Position numbers and translations under genes: made by a program. Below are positions 6,955-20,580 of a stretch of DNA of 64,000 bases, in pieces (position 1 is the stretch's first letter; every line of letters begins with the position of its first letter). The notes under the pieces were generated by a model. The model saw only the letters and a program-made list of their open reading frames with translations, was not told the DNA's origin and ran no database searches. The DNA is taken from assembly GCA_963773465.1 (NCBI GenBank), contig CAVZBF010000001.1, forward strand, positions 372,001 through 436,000, given 5' to 3'. The stretch comes from VBAS01 sp963773465 (GTDB lineage: Bacteria; Bacteroidota; Bacteroidia; Chitinophagales; Chitinophagaceae).

Positions 6955-9475
6955 TTAAAATCCTTTTTTATCAGCCGGCGGAATTTTTGATTTGATATAT
7001 TCAACCAATTCTTTTAAAGCGGTGTTGCCTGCATCTGCTTTCAGCGCTTCTTCTTTTTTTGTAACAATATTTTGTAGCGTTTCATTTATAAAAGGATCGG
7101 TTTGCTTTCTGAATTGCTGAGGTATTGCCTCACGAAATTTTACAATTTCATCAACGGCAGCTTTGACTTTATCTGTATTTTTTAGTGCGCCAAGATAAAT
7201 GCCAAGCGAACCGAGTGAATTGAATTTTGCCTGTGATACCGGTAGTTTATTAAATCCACCAATGATCTCTTCTTCAAGACTTTCATCTCCTGACGCTGCT
7301 TTTACACTTTGCAGAGAATTTTGTAAGGCACCTTTAGCAGGCTGTTTGTCCAATTGTTTTGCAATAGCAGTGGCAGCATCTTTGTCAATTTCTAATAAAG
7401 CATTCAATGCATTTCCCGAAACTGAATAAGAAGAATCTTTTGTTGCGGCCTTGAAAAGAGAAGCATATTCTGGTTTCTTATATTCCCCGAGTTGAGCAAT
7501 GGCAGTTGCTCTTACTGTTGATTTCTTATCATTCTTTGCAAGATCAGCAAGAATTGGCTCAACGGCTTGTTTTACTTTTTCATTTTCCATGATCTAAACT
7601 AAATATTGTTGCGTTACGAAGCCCGTGATATTTATCTTTCAATGCAGTCTTTAATAAGTCAAGGGCTTTCGGATCGTCTTGTTTTTGTGCTGCAAATTGA
7701 ATTGCTTCAAGCCTGTCAAGATAGTTGCCGGCATATTTATACTGGTGAATAAAATTGTCAAGTGTTTTATTATCTTTCTTATTCCAGAGTAATACTTTAT
7801 CGCCATCCACATTTACAAGGTCAGGTCTTTTGGTGTAGTTAAATGTAAAAGTATCGACCGCATTTTTTGCCCAAACAGTATGACGAACTTTAGTTGTTCC
7901 ATTATAAATATCAACTGCAATGGGTAATGTAAATAGCTTACCGCTTTTTTGTGTTTGTTTAATGATGACATCCACTTTACCCGCGGCATCATCATATACA
8001 TAATCTATAGTTACAGAAGGATGGCCGCTATCGAAATACCATTGATTAAAAAACCAGTTAAGGTCCCTGCCGGTTACTTCTTCAAATGCAAGACGTAAAT
8101 GATGTGCTTCGGCAGATTTGAATTTATTTGTCGTTAGATAAAGATTAAGTGATTTAAAGAATGCGCTGTCACCAACAAAATTTCTCAGCATATTAAGAAT
8201 GCGTCCTCCTTTTTGATAACTCACCTGGTCAAACATATCTTCTTTATCTGCATAAAAGAATCGAACAAGATCTTTAGATTCACTTCCGCTTTGCAGATAA
8301 CCTTGCATACCCTGGTAGTTTTCGGCGGCGCCGGCATCTTTACCATATTTATATTCCTCCCACAGTGTTTGACTGTAATCTGCAAAAGATTCATTCAACG
8401 TAAGATTGCTCCAGCTTTCTGCAGTAACATAATCGCCAAACCATTGATGAAACAATTCATGTGCAATCGTTCCTTCCCAATTATTGCCATCCACTAATTC
8501 CCTTGCATCTTGTTGTGCACTTTCCTGGTGAATTGTTGCCGTTGTATTTTCCATTGCGCCGGCCACATAATCACGACCCGTGATCTGTGAATATTTAACC
8601 CATGGAAAAGGAACACCGGTGATCTTTGAAAAGAACTCGATCATTTCAGGAGTGTTTCCAAAAATCTTTTTTGCAACCGAAGCATATTCAGGTTCTACAT
8701 AATAACTTACTTCTTTTCCTTTCCAGCTATCTTTTACTACAGCATAATCACCAACACCCAGAAAAAACAGATAAGGAGAATGAGGCAGATCCATTTTCCA
8801 ATAATCGGTCCTCGTGCCATCCGCATTTTTCTTTTGACTCATTAGCTTTCCGTTGGAAAGGGTTACATATTTATTATCAACTGTCACGGTAAGTTCCTGG
8901 GTCGTTTTTTGGCTTGTTTTGTCAATTGTAGGGAACCATGCAGAATTTGATTCGGTTTCGCCCTGTGTCCATATTTGAGTTGGTTTATCTTTTTCTTCGC
9001 CTGTAGGATTGATAAAATACAATCCTTTTATCCCCAGAAAATCATCAGTGCCATATTTTTCCTGGTATTCATCTGGTTTTGCGGTATAGTCTATATATAT
9101 AATATAGCTTTCATTTGACTTATATGTTTTATCCAATTTTATTCTCAGGTTATGATCATCATTATACTCATATTTAAGGGGAATTTGTTTTGTGCCTTTT
9201 AATAAAGCCACAGTTTTTAATTCCATTCCTTTTGCATCGAGGGTTAAAGAATCTGTTGGATAAAAATGCGGCCGCAGGGTGATCCAGGCTTTCCCATATA
9301 AATAAGATTTTGAGAAATCAGGCTTTACTTCAAGTTTTGTATGAACAAGGTCATTGATCTTGGTTGCGGTTTCCCTGTATTGTTTTTTCCAGGAAGAATC
9401 TTGTTGTACCGGATGTTGTGCTATTATTTGAATAGTGAAAAACAACGCGGCAAAGAACAGGGGCAAAAATTTCAT
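6955..9475 (-). CDS. M1 family metallopeptidase (aminopeptidase N-like) with C-terminal HEAT-like helical domain; one frameshift
   Basis: The frame is split into a 631-residue part (7580-9475) and a 211-residue part (6955-7590) in the next frame. Removing one base at 7591 joins ...NATIFSLD to MENEKVKQAVEP and gives 839 residues, the usual family size. The protein has a signal peptide (MKFLPLFFAALFFTIQIIAQ), an M1 N-terminal beta domain, the GAMEN exopeptidase motif, and the zinc motif HELFHQ at about residues 339-344 with the downstream Glu in NESFADY. The last 200 residues are HEAT-like helices (STVRATAIAQLGEYKKPEY). It is predicted to remove N-terminal residues from peptides in the periplasm. 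The extra base is most likely a sequence error. Confidence 0.92.
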
Positions 9476-9615
9476 ATTAAGATTTTAAGACCGCAAAAAT
9501 AGAAGTTACTCGGTGTAAAGCAGGATATGATATTTTATAAATGGCAGGCTAATTGTTTAAATAACTCTTAAGGTTTAATATGCTAACTTTGACCAACTTT
9601 ACCCATATAATTCCG

Positions 9616-10932
9616 ATGAAAAAGATTTTTCGCTTATTTATACTCTTATTCATTGCATCAACATCCCTTAAGGCTCAAAAGGTTTATTTTATTTATCTGC
9701 AAACCGACAATCAGCAACCTTTTTATGCCCGTATGGGAGAAAAAATCTACAATTCAACCTCGTCTGGCTATTTAATATTATCCAATCTTCGGGATAGCGT
9801 CTATTCAATAAATATAGGCATCCAGGGAAGCCAGGCACCGGATCAACCTTATTCAATACCGGTTACCAGAAAAGACCAGGGATTTGTGGTAAAAAATTTT
9901 GGTGACAAAGGATGGGGGTTGTTTAATCTAAGTTCAATGGCAGTTATTATGCCGTCGGTTAGCTTCAGTACATACAACTCCTGTTCAAATTGTGAAAACA
10001 GAAAAAAGAGAGGACAATCCTTTTACTAATCTGCTTGCAAAAGCTGCTGATGATTCGACTATCAAAGAAAGACCGGTAATTGAGAAACCTGTAGAAAAAA
10101 AGACGGAGGATGTTGTATTAACTGCAGAAAAAAAAGAAGAGCCAAAAACTGAAATAAAAGAGAATATTCCGCCAAAACAGGAAGAGATCAAAAAAGAAAT
10201 CGTACCGGTTGAAAAGAAGGAAGAACCTAAAGTGGATACGATGGCGAATAAAACTCAGGCTCAGGAATCCGATAATGCAGCTAAGATAAAAGCTGATTCA
10301 ATTGCAGCAGCTAAAAAGCAGGAAGATGAATTTCTTAAGCAGGAAGCATTAAGAAAGCAAGACTCAATTGATAAAGCAAGGATCGAAGCGGCCAACACGA
10401 TTGAATATAAAAAATCAGTTGTAAAACTTAAATCTGAAAGTTCTACAACTTCAGGAATTGGATTAGTCTTTATTGATATGGTGGCTGATGATAAGACCGA
10501 TACGATAAGGATACTTATTCCGGCGGAAATTAAGAAAACAATCCCCGTAGAGTTAAACAGGAAGAAAAAAAATTTCTTGATATTCCTCCTGTTGATTCTG
10601 TTGGAAAAGAAGCAACAAGAGCAACAATAAAAAATAATAATTGCAAGGCAGTAGCAACTGAAGATGATTTTTTTAAGTTGAGAAAAAAAATGGTAGGTGA
10701 AACTAAGGACGATGGGATGATTACAGAAGCAAAGAAGGTTTTTAGGACGAGGTGTTTTACATCAATACAAATTAAGAACCTGAGCACTTTATTTCTTACT
10801 GATGAGTTTAAGTATAAATTTTTTGATGCGGCGTATCAATATGTAAGTGATTCCGAAAATTTCTCGTCCCTTCAGTCAGAATTAAAAGATGAATATTTTA
10901 TCAACCGGTTTAAAGCAATGCTGCATTACTAA
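9616..10932 (+). CDS. Secreted DUF4476-domain protein; two compensating frameshifts
   Basis: Three overlapping open frames (to 10029, 9992-10630, 10678-10932) form one gene if an extra base near 9973 and a missing A in the A8 run at 10565-10572 are corrected; the product is then 438 residues. The start is placed at ATG 9616, giving the signal peptide MKKIFRLFILLFIASTSLKAQ; an upstream ATG at 9580 overlaps a likely -7 promoter box (TAACTTTG, 9584-9591). The middle is a long Glu/Lys-rich linker. The C-terminal 95 residues (DDFFKLRKKMVGETKDDG to the end) resemble DUF4476. No function is known. It ends 5 nt before truA, so they are probably co-transcribed. Confidence 0.8.
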
Positions 10933-10937
10933 CTGCG

Positions 10938-11678
10938 ATGCGTTATTTTCTCGAAGTATCATACAGGGGAACCAACTATAGCGGGTTTCAATCACAAAAA
11001 AATGCCAACACAATACAGGCTGAAATACAAAAAGCCTTTAAGATTATTCTCAAAGAAGAAATAGAGTTAACAGGGTCTTCCCGCACCGATGCGGGGGTGC
11101 ATGCTCACCAAAATTATTTTCATTTTGATATCAAAAGTGAATTGTCATCACAATTGTTATATAATCTAAATTCAATTTTGCCCGGTGATATAGCGGTAAA
11201 GAAATTGTTGAAAGTAAATGATGATGACCATTGTCGGTTTGATGCAATAAGCCGTGAGTACAAATATTTTATTTATAAAAAAAAGAATCCGTTCTTAATC
11301 GATAGAGCATTTTATTTTCCCTATACACTTGATTTGGATTCCATGCAAAATGCAGCAGCCATCCTAAGAGAATATTCCGATTTTACTTCTTTCTCTAAAA
11401 GAAACACACAGGTTAAATCATTTGTGTGTGAAATAAAAGAGAGTAAATGGTTAATCGAAGACGAATGTTTTGTTTACCATGTTAAGGCCAATAGATTTTT
11501 AAGGGGGATGGTAAGAGCGTTAGCTGCTACCATGCTGAAAGTCGGCAGAGGAAAAATAAACTTGGGGGCATTTAGAAACATTATCGAGTCTAAAGATTGC
11601 TCTTTAGCAAACTTCGCTGTGCCGTCACATGGACTATTTCTTATTAATGTGTCTTTTCCCGATCGCTATTTTAATTAG
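10938..11678 (+). CDS. truA: tRNA pseudouridine(38-40) synthase TruA
   Basis: This enzyme isomerises uridines 38-40 of the tRNA anticodon arm. The 246-residue protein starts MRYFLEVSYRGTNYSGFQSQ, the canonical TruA opening, and carries the catalytic aspartate in GSSRTDAGVHA (Asp51). The FLRGMVRALAATMLKVGRGK segment near residue 190 is the conserved RNA-binding region. The length is normal. It starts 5 nt after the DUF4476 gene and is followed by the rRNA promoters. Confidence 0.96.
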   Translation: MRYFLEVSYRGTNYSGFQSQKNANTIQAEIQKAFKIILKEEIELTGSSRTDAGVHAHQNYFHFDIKSELSSQLLYNLNSILPGDIAVKKLLKVNDDDHCRFDAISREYKYFIYKKKNPFLIDRAFYFPYTLDLDSMQNAAAILREYSDFTSFSKRNTQVKSFVCEIKESKWLIEDECFVYHVKANRFLRGMVRALAATMLKVGRGKINLGAFRNIIESKDCSLANFAVPSHGLFLINVSFPDRYFN

Positions 11679-11745
11679 TTTTTAATTCAGAACACCTACC
11701 AGCACAACGATTTGCCCGTTTGTAAATCCTTGTCCTTAAAAAACA

Positions 11746-11776
11746 TTTGGTGGCTGACGTCCGACTCATATCTTTG
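11746..11776 (+). promoter_or_regulatory. rRNA operon promoter P1 (Bacteroidota sigma type)
   Basis: A -33 TTTGG at 11746-11750 and a -7 TATCTTTG at 11769-11776 match the Bacteroidota housekeeping consensus TTTG / TAnnTTTG, with a spacer of 18 nt. It is the most distal of three similar promoters before the 16S gene. Confidence 0.7.
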
Positions 11777-11797
11777 CCGCCCTGTTATAATAAAAAT

Positions 11798-11810
11798 AGT
11801 TCTTTAAATG
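11798..11810 (+). promoter_or_regulatory. boxA-like antitermination site in the rRNA leader
   Basis: AGTTCTTTAAATG resembles the boxA consensus (TGCTCTTTAACA) used by Nus-dependent rRNA antitermination. Similar motifs occur at 13753 and 14121 in the spacer. The assignment is by similarity only. Confidence 0.4.
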
Positions 11811-11854
11811 TGGATGATTGATGAATGAAATGTGGACAAAAACGATCTTAAAAA

Positions 11855-11885
11855 TTGGCTGATAATAACAGCGACATTATCTTTG
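11855..11885 (+). promoter_or_regulatory. rRNA operon promoter P2
   Basis: -33 TTGG at 11855-11858, a 19-nt spacer, and -7 TATCTTTG at 11878-11885. The sequence after the -7 box (CCGCCC) is also shared with P1. Confidence 0.7.
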
Positions 11886-11971
11886 CCGCCCCCCTTAAAA
11901 AAGGGACACAAGTTCTTCGAAAACAAATTGAATTTCAAACCAAAAGCTATAAAAAAATATAGCAGAAAATT

Positions 11972-12002
11972 TTGGTAGGAAACATACGAGCCTTTACCTT
12001 TG
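11972..12002 (+). promoter_or_regulatory. rRNA operon promoter P3
   Basis: -33 TTGG at 11972-11975, a 19-nt spacer, and -7 TACCTTTG at 11995-12002. This is the promoter closest to 16S, leaving a leader of about 165 nt that holds short hairpins (for example TTAATTC/GAATTAA at 12128-12145). Confidence 0.7.
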
Positions 12003-12170
12003 CACTCCCATTTTAAAAATGGGGAAAGCGGTAAACGCTAAAGATCTTTGAAAGTAGGGAAACAACAGCATCCCGATCTAGTATCGGGATCAAGGTAAGT
12101 CAAGCGAAATACATTCGATTTGACACGTTAATTCTTGAGAATTAAAATGTCAGTATCAAACAACATTTAC

Positions 12171-13703
<1,533 letters not shown>

Positions 13704-13752
13704 TAGAGCACACACTTATTGCTGTTGTTTCCCTAAACTTTCAATTTTTTTA

Positions 13753-13765
13753 TGTTCTTTAAAAT
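13753..13765 (+). promoter_or_regulatory. boxA-like site in the 16S-tRNA spacer
   Basis: TGTTCTTTAAAAT lies between 16S and tRNA-Ile, the usual place for a spacer boxA. Confidence 0.4.
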
Positions 13766-13791
13766 AAGTAACCCGATAATTGGGGCTACCT

Positions 13792-13866
13792 AGATCCGTA
13801 GCTCAGCCTGGTTAGAGCACTACACTGATAATGTAGGGGTCACCAGTTCAAATCTGGTCGGGTCTA
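13792..13866 (+). tRNA. tRNA-Ile (GAT)
   Basis: The acceptor AGATCCG pairs with CGGGTCT (one G-T pair). The D-arm GCTCAGCCTGGTTAGAGC, the anticodon loop CTGATAA with anticodon GAT, and the T-loop GTTCAAATC are all present. CCA is not encoded. Position in the 16S-23S spacer is typical. Confidence 0.95.
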
Positions 13867-13913
13867 CTTAAAAGCTGCGAGCTAAAAGCAATGAGCTACG
13901 AGCTCGAATCCAA

Positions 13914-13987
13914 GGGGGATTAGCTCAGTTGGCTAGAGCATTAGCTTTGCAAGCTAAGGGTCATCGGTTCGACTCCGATATCCTCCA
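13914..13987 (+). tRNA. tRNA-Ala (TGC)
   Basis: The acceptor GGGGGAT pairs with ATCCTCC. The D-arm GCTCAGTTGGCTAGAGC, anticodon stem around TTTGCAA (anticodon TGC), and the T-loop GGTTCGACTCC are intact. CCA is not encoded. It follows tRNA-Ile by 47 nt. Confidence 0.95.
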
Positions 13988-13992
13988 CAAGT

Positions 13993-14118
13993 CCAGTTGG
14001 CAATATGCAATTGGCAAAAGAGTTCTTCAAAGAATGATGTGACGAAAGGTCTGAAGATTCGCAATCTTAACATCAGCAGTTCCATTGTCAGTTGCGTATT
14101 GGCAATTGTCTATTGGAA
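13993..14118. repeat. TTGGCAAT-type low-complexity repeat in the 16S-23S spacer
   Basis: The 290-nt spacer between tRNA-Ala and 23S contains degenerate tracts such as GTTGGCAATATGCAATTGGC and, later, GTATTGGCAATTGTCTATTGG. They resemble the intergenic CAAT-heptamer tracts elsewhere in the window. No gene is seen in this spacer. Confidence 0.4.
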
Positions 14119-14120
14119 AA

Positions 14121-14132
14121 AGTTCTTTGACA
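14121..14132 (+). promoter_or_regulatory. boxA-like site before 23S
   Basis: AGTTCTTTGACA resembles boxA and lies about 160 nt before the 23S gene. Confidence 0.35.
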
Positions 14133-14281
14133 TATTGGGAAAAGTTGTTAGATGAGTATCTAATAATTTTATCGATCACATGATTTAGAACACACCATTT
14201 TTTAATTATTATGGTTGGTCTGGAAGCAATGTGGTCGGGTAACAAACTACAAGAATAACAAATTCTAGTTTCTAATTTTTT

Positions 14282-17092
<2,811 letters not shown>

Positions 17093-17214
17093 TTTTTTTA
17101 TTTATCAGATACTTTTCTAACAACTTCCGATATGTTAATGTTATTAAATTCCAAAAAACAAATTCCAAATTCCATTTGGATCTTGTGATTTGCGATTTGG
17201 ATTTTTGAACTCTT

Positions 17215-17325
17215 TATGGTGGTTTTGCCGAGGGTGTTCACCTCTTCCCATACCGAACAGAGAAGTTAAGCCCCTCATGGCCGATGGTACTGCACCACAA
17301 TGCGGGAGAGTAGGTAGCTGCCATA
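17215..17325 (+). rRNA. rrf: 5S ribosomal RNA
   Basis: A gene of about 111 nt whose ends pair (TATGGTGGT with AGCTGCCATA). It contains the conserved CCGAACAGAGAAGTTAAGCC segment and GCGGGAGAGTAGG. The preceding 120-nt spacer after 23S holds AAATTCC-type low-complexity sequence. Confidence 0.95.
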
Positions 17326-17333
17326 TTTATTCA

Positions 17334-17363
17334 CCCTGACTATTTTCTAGTCAGGGTTTTTTT
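17334..17363 (+). terminator. rRNA operon terminator
   Basis: A 9-bp perfect stem CCCTGACTA / TAGTCAGGG with a 5-nt loop is followed by seven T, directly after 5S. Confidence 0.92.
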
Positions 17364-17410
17364 ATTTCCTTATTGCAATGTATCCTGATACGCATCACCC
17401 CAACTTATTG

Positions 17411-17974
17411 TTATTTATAAAGTTTACAACCCATCTTCAGGAATATCCGCAAATTGTTGAGATTGCCGCTTTCAATATATCCGGGTTCCTTTTCTATGTT
17501 ATCAAACAAAATCCTGTTTGTCATTGTGTACCTGCCTTCAAACCCGATAAAAATCTTTTTAAAATAATAAACCGAACCTGTGCCCAACCCATAGTTAAAT
17601 ACTGGTTTATTATTGTCTCTTATACTTGTAAAAATAAAACCAGCAACAGGCCCGGCCCCCAATTCAAATGATGACCCCGCGATTATTTTGTATTGCGGAT
17701 TCATCTCAACACTTAATGACTTATAATCTTTTCCGTCCTGACGCATAAGACTTAATTGCTGCCTGATGCGGCTCTTGCCTGTTTGAATTAAAGGACATTC
17801 CATCGAGAATTCAATGCCATACACCGGAGCCGATGCATCAAAGTGTTTGTTTTTTTGCACACCACCAATAACGGATATTCCTGCCAATGGCTTGAATTGT
17901 TTTTTGGAGGCGGACTCCTGGGCGGAAGCAATAACAGGAACTGCAAGAAATAATGGGATGATAAACTTTTTCAT
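17411..17974 (-). CDS. Predicted outer-membrane beta-barrel protein, unknown function
   Basis: A 187-residue protein with a signal peptide (MKKFIIPLFLAVPVIASAQ) and alternating hydrophobic strands (YGIEFSMECPLI, SVEMNPQYKII, FELGAGPVAGFIF, IGFEGRYTMTN, LRIFLKMGCKLY), the pattern of small porin-family or OmpX-like barrels in Bacteroidota. It converges on the rRNA operon and is divergent from the toxin gene. There is no closer family that I recognise. Confidence 0.75.
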   Translation of the reverse strand: MKKFIIPLFLAVPVIASAQESASKKQFKPLAGISVIGGVQKNKHFDASAPVYGIEFSMECPLIQTGKSRIRQQLSLMRQDGKDYKSLSVEMNPQYKIIAGSSFELGAGPVAGFIFTSIRDNNKPVFNYGLGTGSVYYFKKIFIGFEGRYTMTNRILFDNIEKEPGYIESGNLNNLRIFLKMGCKLYK

Positions 17975-18387
17975 GGTATTTATTTGAGTTAAGAATTAAA
18001 AAAATCTACTTTGATATTGCACAACAGGCTCCTTTAATACCCTTATTAGCATCCGATTCGGTTTTGAGATTTCTTTCTAGTATGACTGCAAAAAATCTTT
18101 AGCACTTCCTGTTAATTCGGCTTCCATTCTTCTTACAAGTGTATGCATTTATAAAAAGCGCTGGCAACCGTGTCAACAGACAGCGGATAAGTGTCGACAA
18201 ACCGCACATGGCTGTTATCCGCAAAAAACATTAAGCAACCGGAGATGTGGTTTTATAATGGCACGGCAGCAGAGTTCATGGAGAAGATGTATTATCACGA
18301 GATTAGACAATGATCGAACGGAATATTTTTACATTCTCATGCATTCTTTCTTTTTTCATTTAACTTGTCTGTACAAAATCCACCACC
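17975..18387. other. 413-bp intergenic region upstream of the toxin gene
   Basis: No convincing ORF. An 8-bp inverted pair GCGGATAA (18183) / TTATCCGC (18215) with a 24-nt gap could be an operator or hairpin. No consensus TTTG/TAnnTTTG promoter is clear on either strand. Confidence 0.4.
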
Positions 18388-20100
18388 ATGGCATTCAGAC
18401 CCGGCAACAATCAGAAATACTATCTGGCAGTAAAGAAAAATGGCAAAGTGCTTGGCGTAAAAGAAGCCAAACAAGGTATCGTAATCCAATTACTGGATTA
18501 TGTTCCTAATGATGCAAAACAAATATTTCGTTTTGATCCCGGTGAAGGTTTTCATTGGTTCAAATTCCCCGACTTCGATCGGTATGCAACGGTAAATGCT
18601 GCGTCGCAGGATGCTAATGTGCCAGTTATATTTTGGATATGGGAAGCTAGTCGCCATCACAACATGTTTCAGTTCATTCCGGCTGCCAATGGTTACTATA
18701 GGATAATGGCAAGGCATAGTGGAAAGTATTTGGAAGTGGTGGAAAACCCGGATCGTTCAGTTAACCTGGTACAAAATGAATTGAAGGTTAGCGACAACCA
18801 GCTCTTTTATCCGGTGTTGCTGCCGCAGGAAAGTTCCCGTCCTCCTGTTTTCTACAGTGAGAAAACAGACCTGCAACGAACGATATACCTGGCGCTGATC
18901 GGTAAAATTCCGGATGCCGGGCCGGCGCTTGCTTTCATCGTCGGCTATTTCTGGAAAGACAAAGATCATATGAGCGATTTCTGGGAAATGATGAAGAACT
19001 ATGTGGATATCCGGATCCGCCAACTGATCAAAGAAAGCGAGATACAATTTCTGAAGGATGGATTTATGGGTTACCTGAATCTGCTGGTTGAAATATTTTT
19101 AAATCCTGAAAAGAAAAAGGGCGACCGGATCCGCGGCTTGTTAGACAGTATGGTAAAGGATACACCTCACTACACTGGCAAATATGTGGAAGTGCTTCCT
19201 TTGCTGGTGGCATACGGTACCGTGGTCATTGTATTGCGTAAAATCATTTACGACAACTGGAACGAACTCTTTAATGTTCCCGAAACATTAGAGATTAAAG
19301 CAGCGAACCTTATAGCATTGGCTTCTTCTATTGAGGTATTTAGTCAAGCGGTGAATAGCAGCAGAAAACAATATATGAAATGGCGCATGGACCAGATCCC
19401 CGATGCTAAAACGATATCTCCTTCCGGCGTTGAACAAGCCGTAATGACCGACAGTTATGATGGTGTTAGCTTATCATGGCTAAGTCCGCGGTACCGGGAT
19501 GGCTCACCGGATTTCGAGTTCCGGGCGAAATTCTTCACAGAGCAAAGAAGGGGCATTGCAAATATCCAGTTTGAGTTGCAGCTTGACGAACTGACCCGGG
19601 CCGCTCATTTCTGGAAATATTTCAATCCGCTGGTGGCTTTTATTCCAACCAAAACACATAAAGCAGTTGGCCACTTTGGGGGAATCGTATTCGGTGCAAA
19701 ACCGTTTTTCATGGATGATGCTGCCACCTTCGACCGCATAGATTTTTTTGGTAAGAACGGAAGCCTTTGCGGACTCGAACTATTCTGGCAGAACAAATCT
19801 TACGGATTGTTGGGAACCAGCACCGCGCAAAAAGCTTCTTTGGTACTGCAACCAGGTGAATTTGTAAACAGCGTTTTTGGCTATGCAAAAGATTGGGTAA
19901 GCTCATTATGGATGACGACTAACAAAGGGAGAAAAATGGGGGTGGGTGGCTATAGCGATCCCAATAGTTATTTTATTGCCGACCTGCCGGATAGTTTCCA
20001 GGCCCGGTTGCATGGCATAAATGGTATGTATAATGAAATTTATCGCGACAACCTCATCTATCTTCTGTCTTTCCGGTGGGAGTACGATGACTATAAATAA
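18388..20100 (+). CDS. Predicted Cry-like pore-forming toxin with ricin-type and jacalin-type lectin domains
   Basis: A 570-residue protein with no signal peptide and no T9SS tail. Residues 1-145 look like a ricin-type beta-trefoil: three repeats ending in KQIFRFDP, NMFQFIPA and NQLFYPVL, plus HSGKYLEVV. Residues about 165-330 resemble the helical domain I of insecticidal delta-endotoxins: FWEMMKNYVDIRIRQLI, a central helix DGFMGYLNLL, LLDSMVKDTP, then EVLPLLVAYGTVVIVLRKII, which parallels EVPLLTVYAQAANLHLLLLRD of Cry proteins. Residues about 425-570 resemble a jacalin-like beta-prism (GHFGGIVFG, FDRIDFFGKNGSLCGLELFW, SLVLQPGEFVNSVFGY, LWMTTNKGRKMGVGG). I infer a carbohydrate-targeted pore former. 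The gene appears more GC-rich than its neighbours. Homology calls are by eye; an alternative is a non-toxic multi-lectin protein. Confidence 0.72.
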   Translation: MAFRPGNNQKYYLAVKKNGKVLGVKEAKQGIVIQLLDYVPNDAKQIFRFDPGEGFHWFKFPDFDRYATVNAASQDANVPVIFWIWEASRHHNMFQFIPAANGYYRIMARHSGKYLEVVENPDRSVNLVQNELKVSDNQLFYPVLLPQESSRPPVFYSEKTDLQRTIYLALIGKIPDAGPALAFIVGYFWKDKDHMSDFWEMMKNYVDIRIRQLIKESEIQFLKDGFMGYLNLLVEIFLNPEKKKGDRIRGLLDSMVKDTPHYTGKYVEVLPLLVAYGTVVIVLRKIIYDNWNELFNVPETLEIKAANLIALASSIEVFSQAVNSSRKQYMKWRMDQIPDAKTISPSGVEQAVMTDSYDGVSLSWLSPRYRDGSPDFEFRAKFFTEQRRGIANIQFELQLDELTRAAHFWKYFNPLVAFIPTKTHKAVGHFGGIVFGAKPFFMDDAATFDRIDFFGKNGSLCGLELFWQNKSYGLLGTSTAQKASLVLQPGEFVNSVFGYAKDWVSSLWMTTNKGRKMGVGGYSDPNSYFIADLPDSFQARLHGINGMYNEIYRDNLIYLLSFRWEYDDYK

Positions 20101-20331
20101 CTGTTTCAAGAAAATTCATTTGTTCAAACTATAAAAAGCCTATCTTAGAACTACGCTATGGAACACAGCTTTGGTCTATCCCCTTGTAAATTTCTCTCCT
20201 CTGATTTTTAGCAAGCTTGTTGATATCGCAGTAATGCCGATATAATTATCTGTACAAACTATTTGAGCATATCAATTCATACAGAATAACCTCTATAAGT
20301 TATATTTTATAATATAAAAAATTAAACATCT

Positions 20332-20580
20332 TTGACTGCAGATAGTAAATTGAAAAAACAACGTCCTGATTTTATTTCAACAAATTTCAAAATTGATCAG
20401 CGAATAGAAAAAGAACAGCAACGTCTTGAGTCAATTCTTGAATTCAAAGGAGATCTGCACAATCCGTCACAATTACCAGTTCAAAAAGAAATTATTTCAC
20501 AACTTATCCCACTCGTTAGGTTAATCGCAATTAATTTACCGAACATGTTTTTCATAAACCACCTAAATCAACTATCATGA
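20332..20580 (+). CDS. Doubtful small ORF (82 residues) overlapping the next start
   Basis: It starts with TTG and overlaps the next gene by ATGA (20577-20580), an arrangement that could couple translation. The sequence is Lys/Glu/Gln-rich with a possible helix (IDQRIEKEQQRLESILEF) and matches nothing I recognise. The upstream 230 bp is AT-rich with no promoter that I can see. It may simply be a chance frame. Confidence 0.22.
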   Translation: MTADSKLKKQRPDFISTNFKIDQRIEKEQQRLESILEFKGDLHNPSQLPVQKEIISQLIPLVRLIAINLPNMFFINHLNQLS

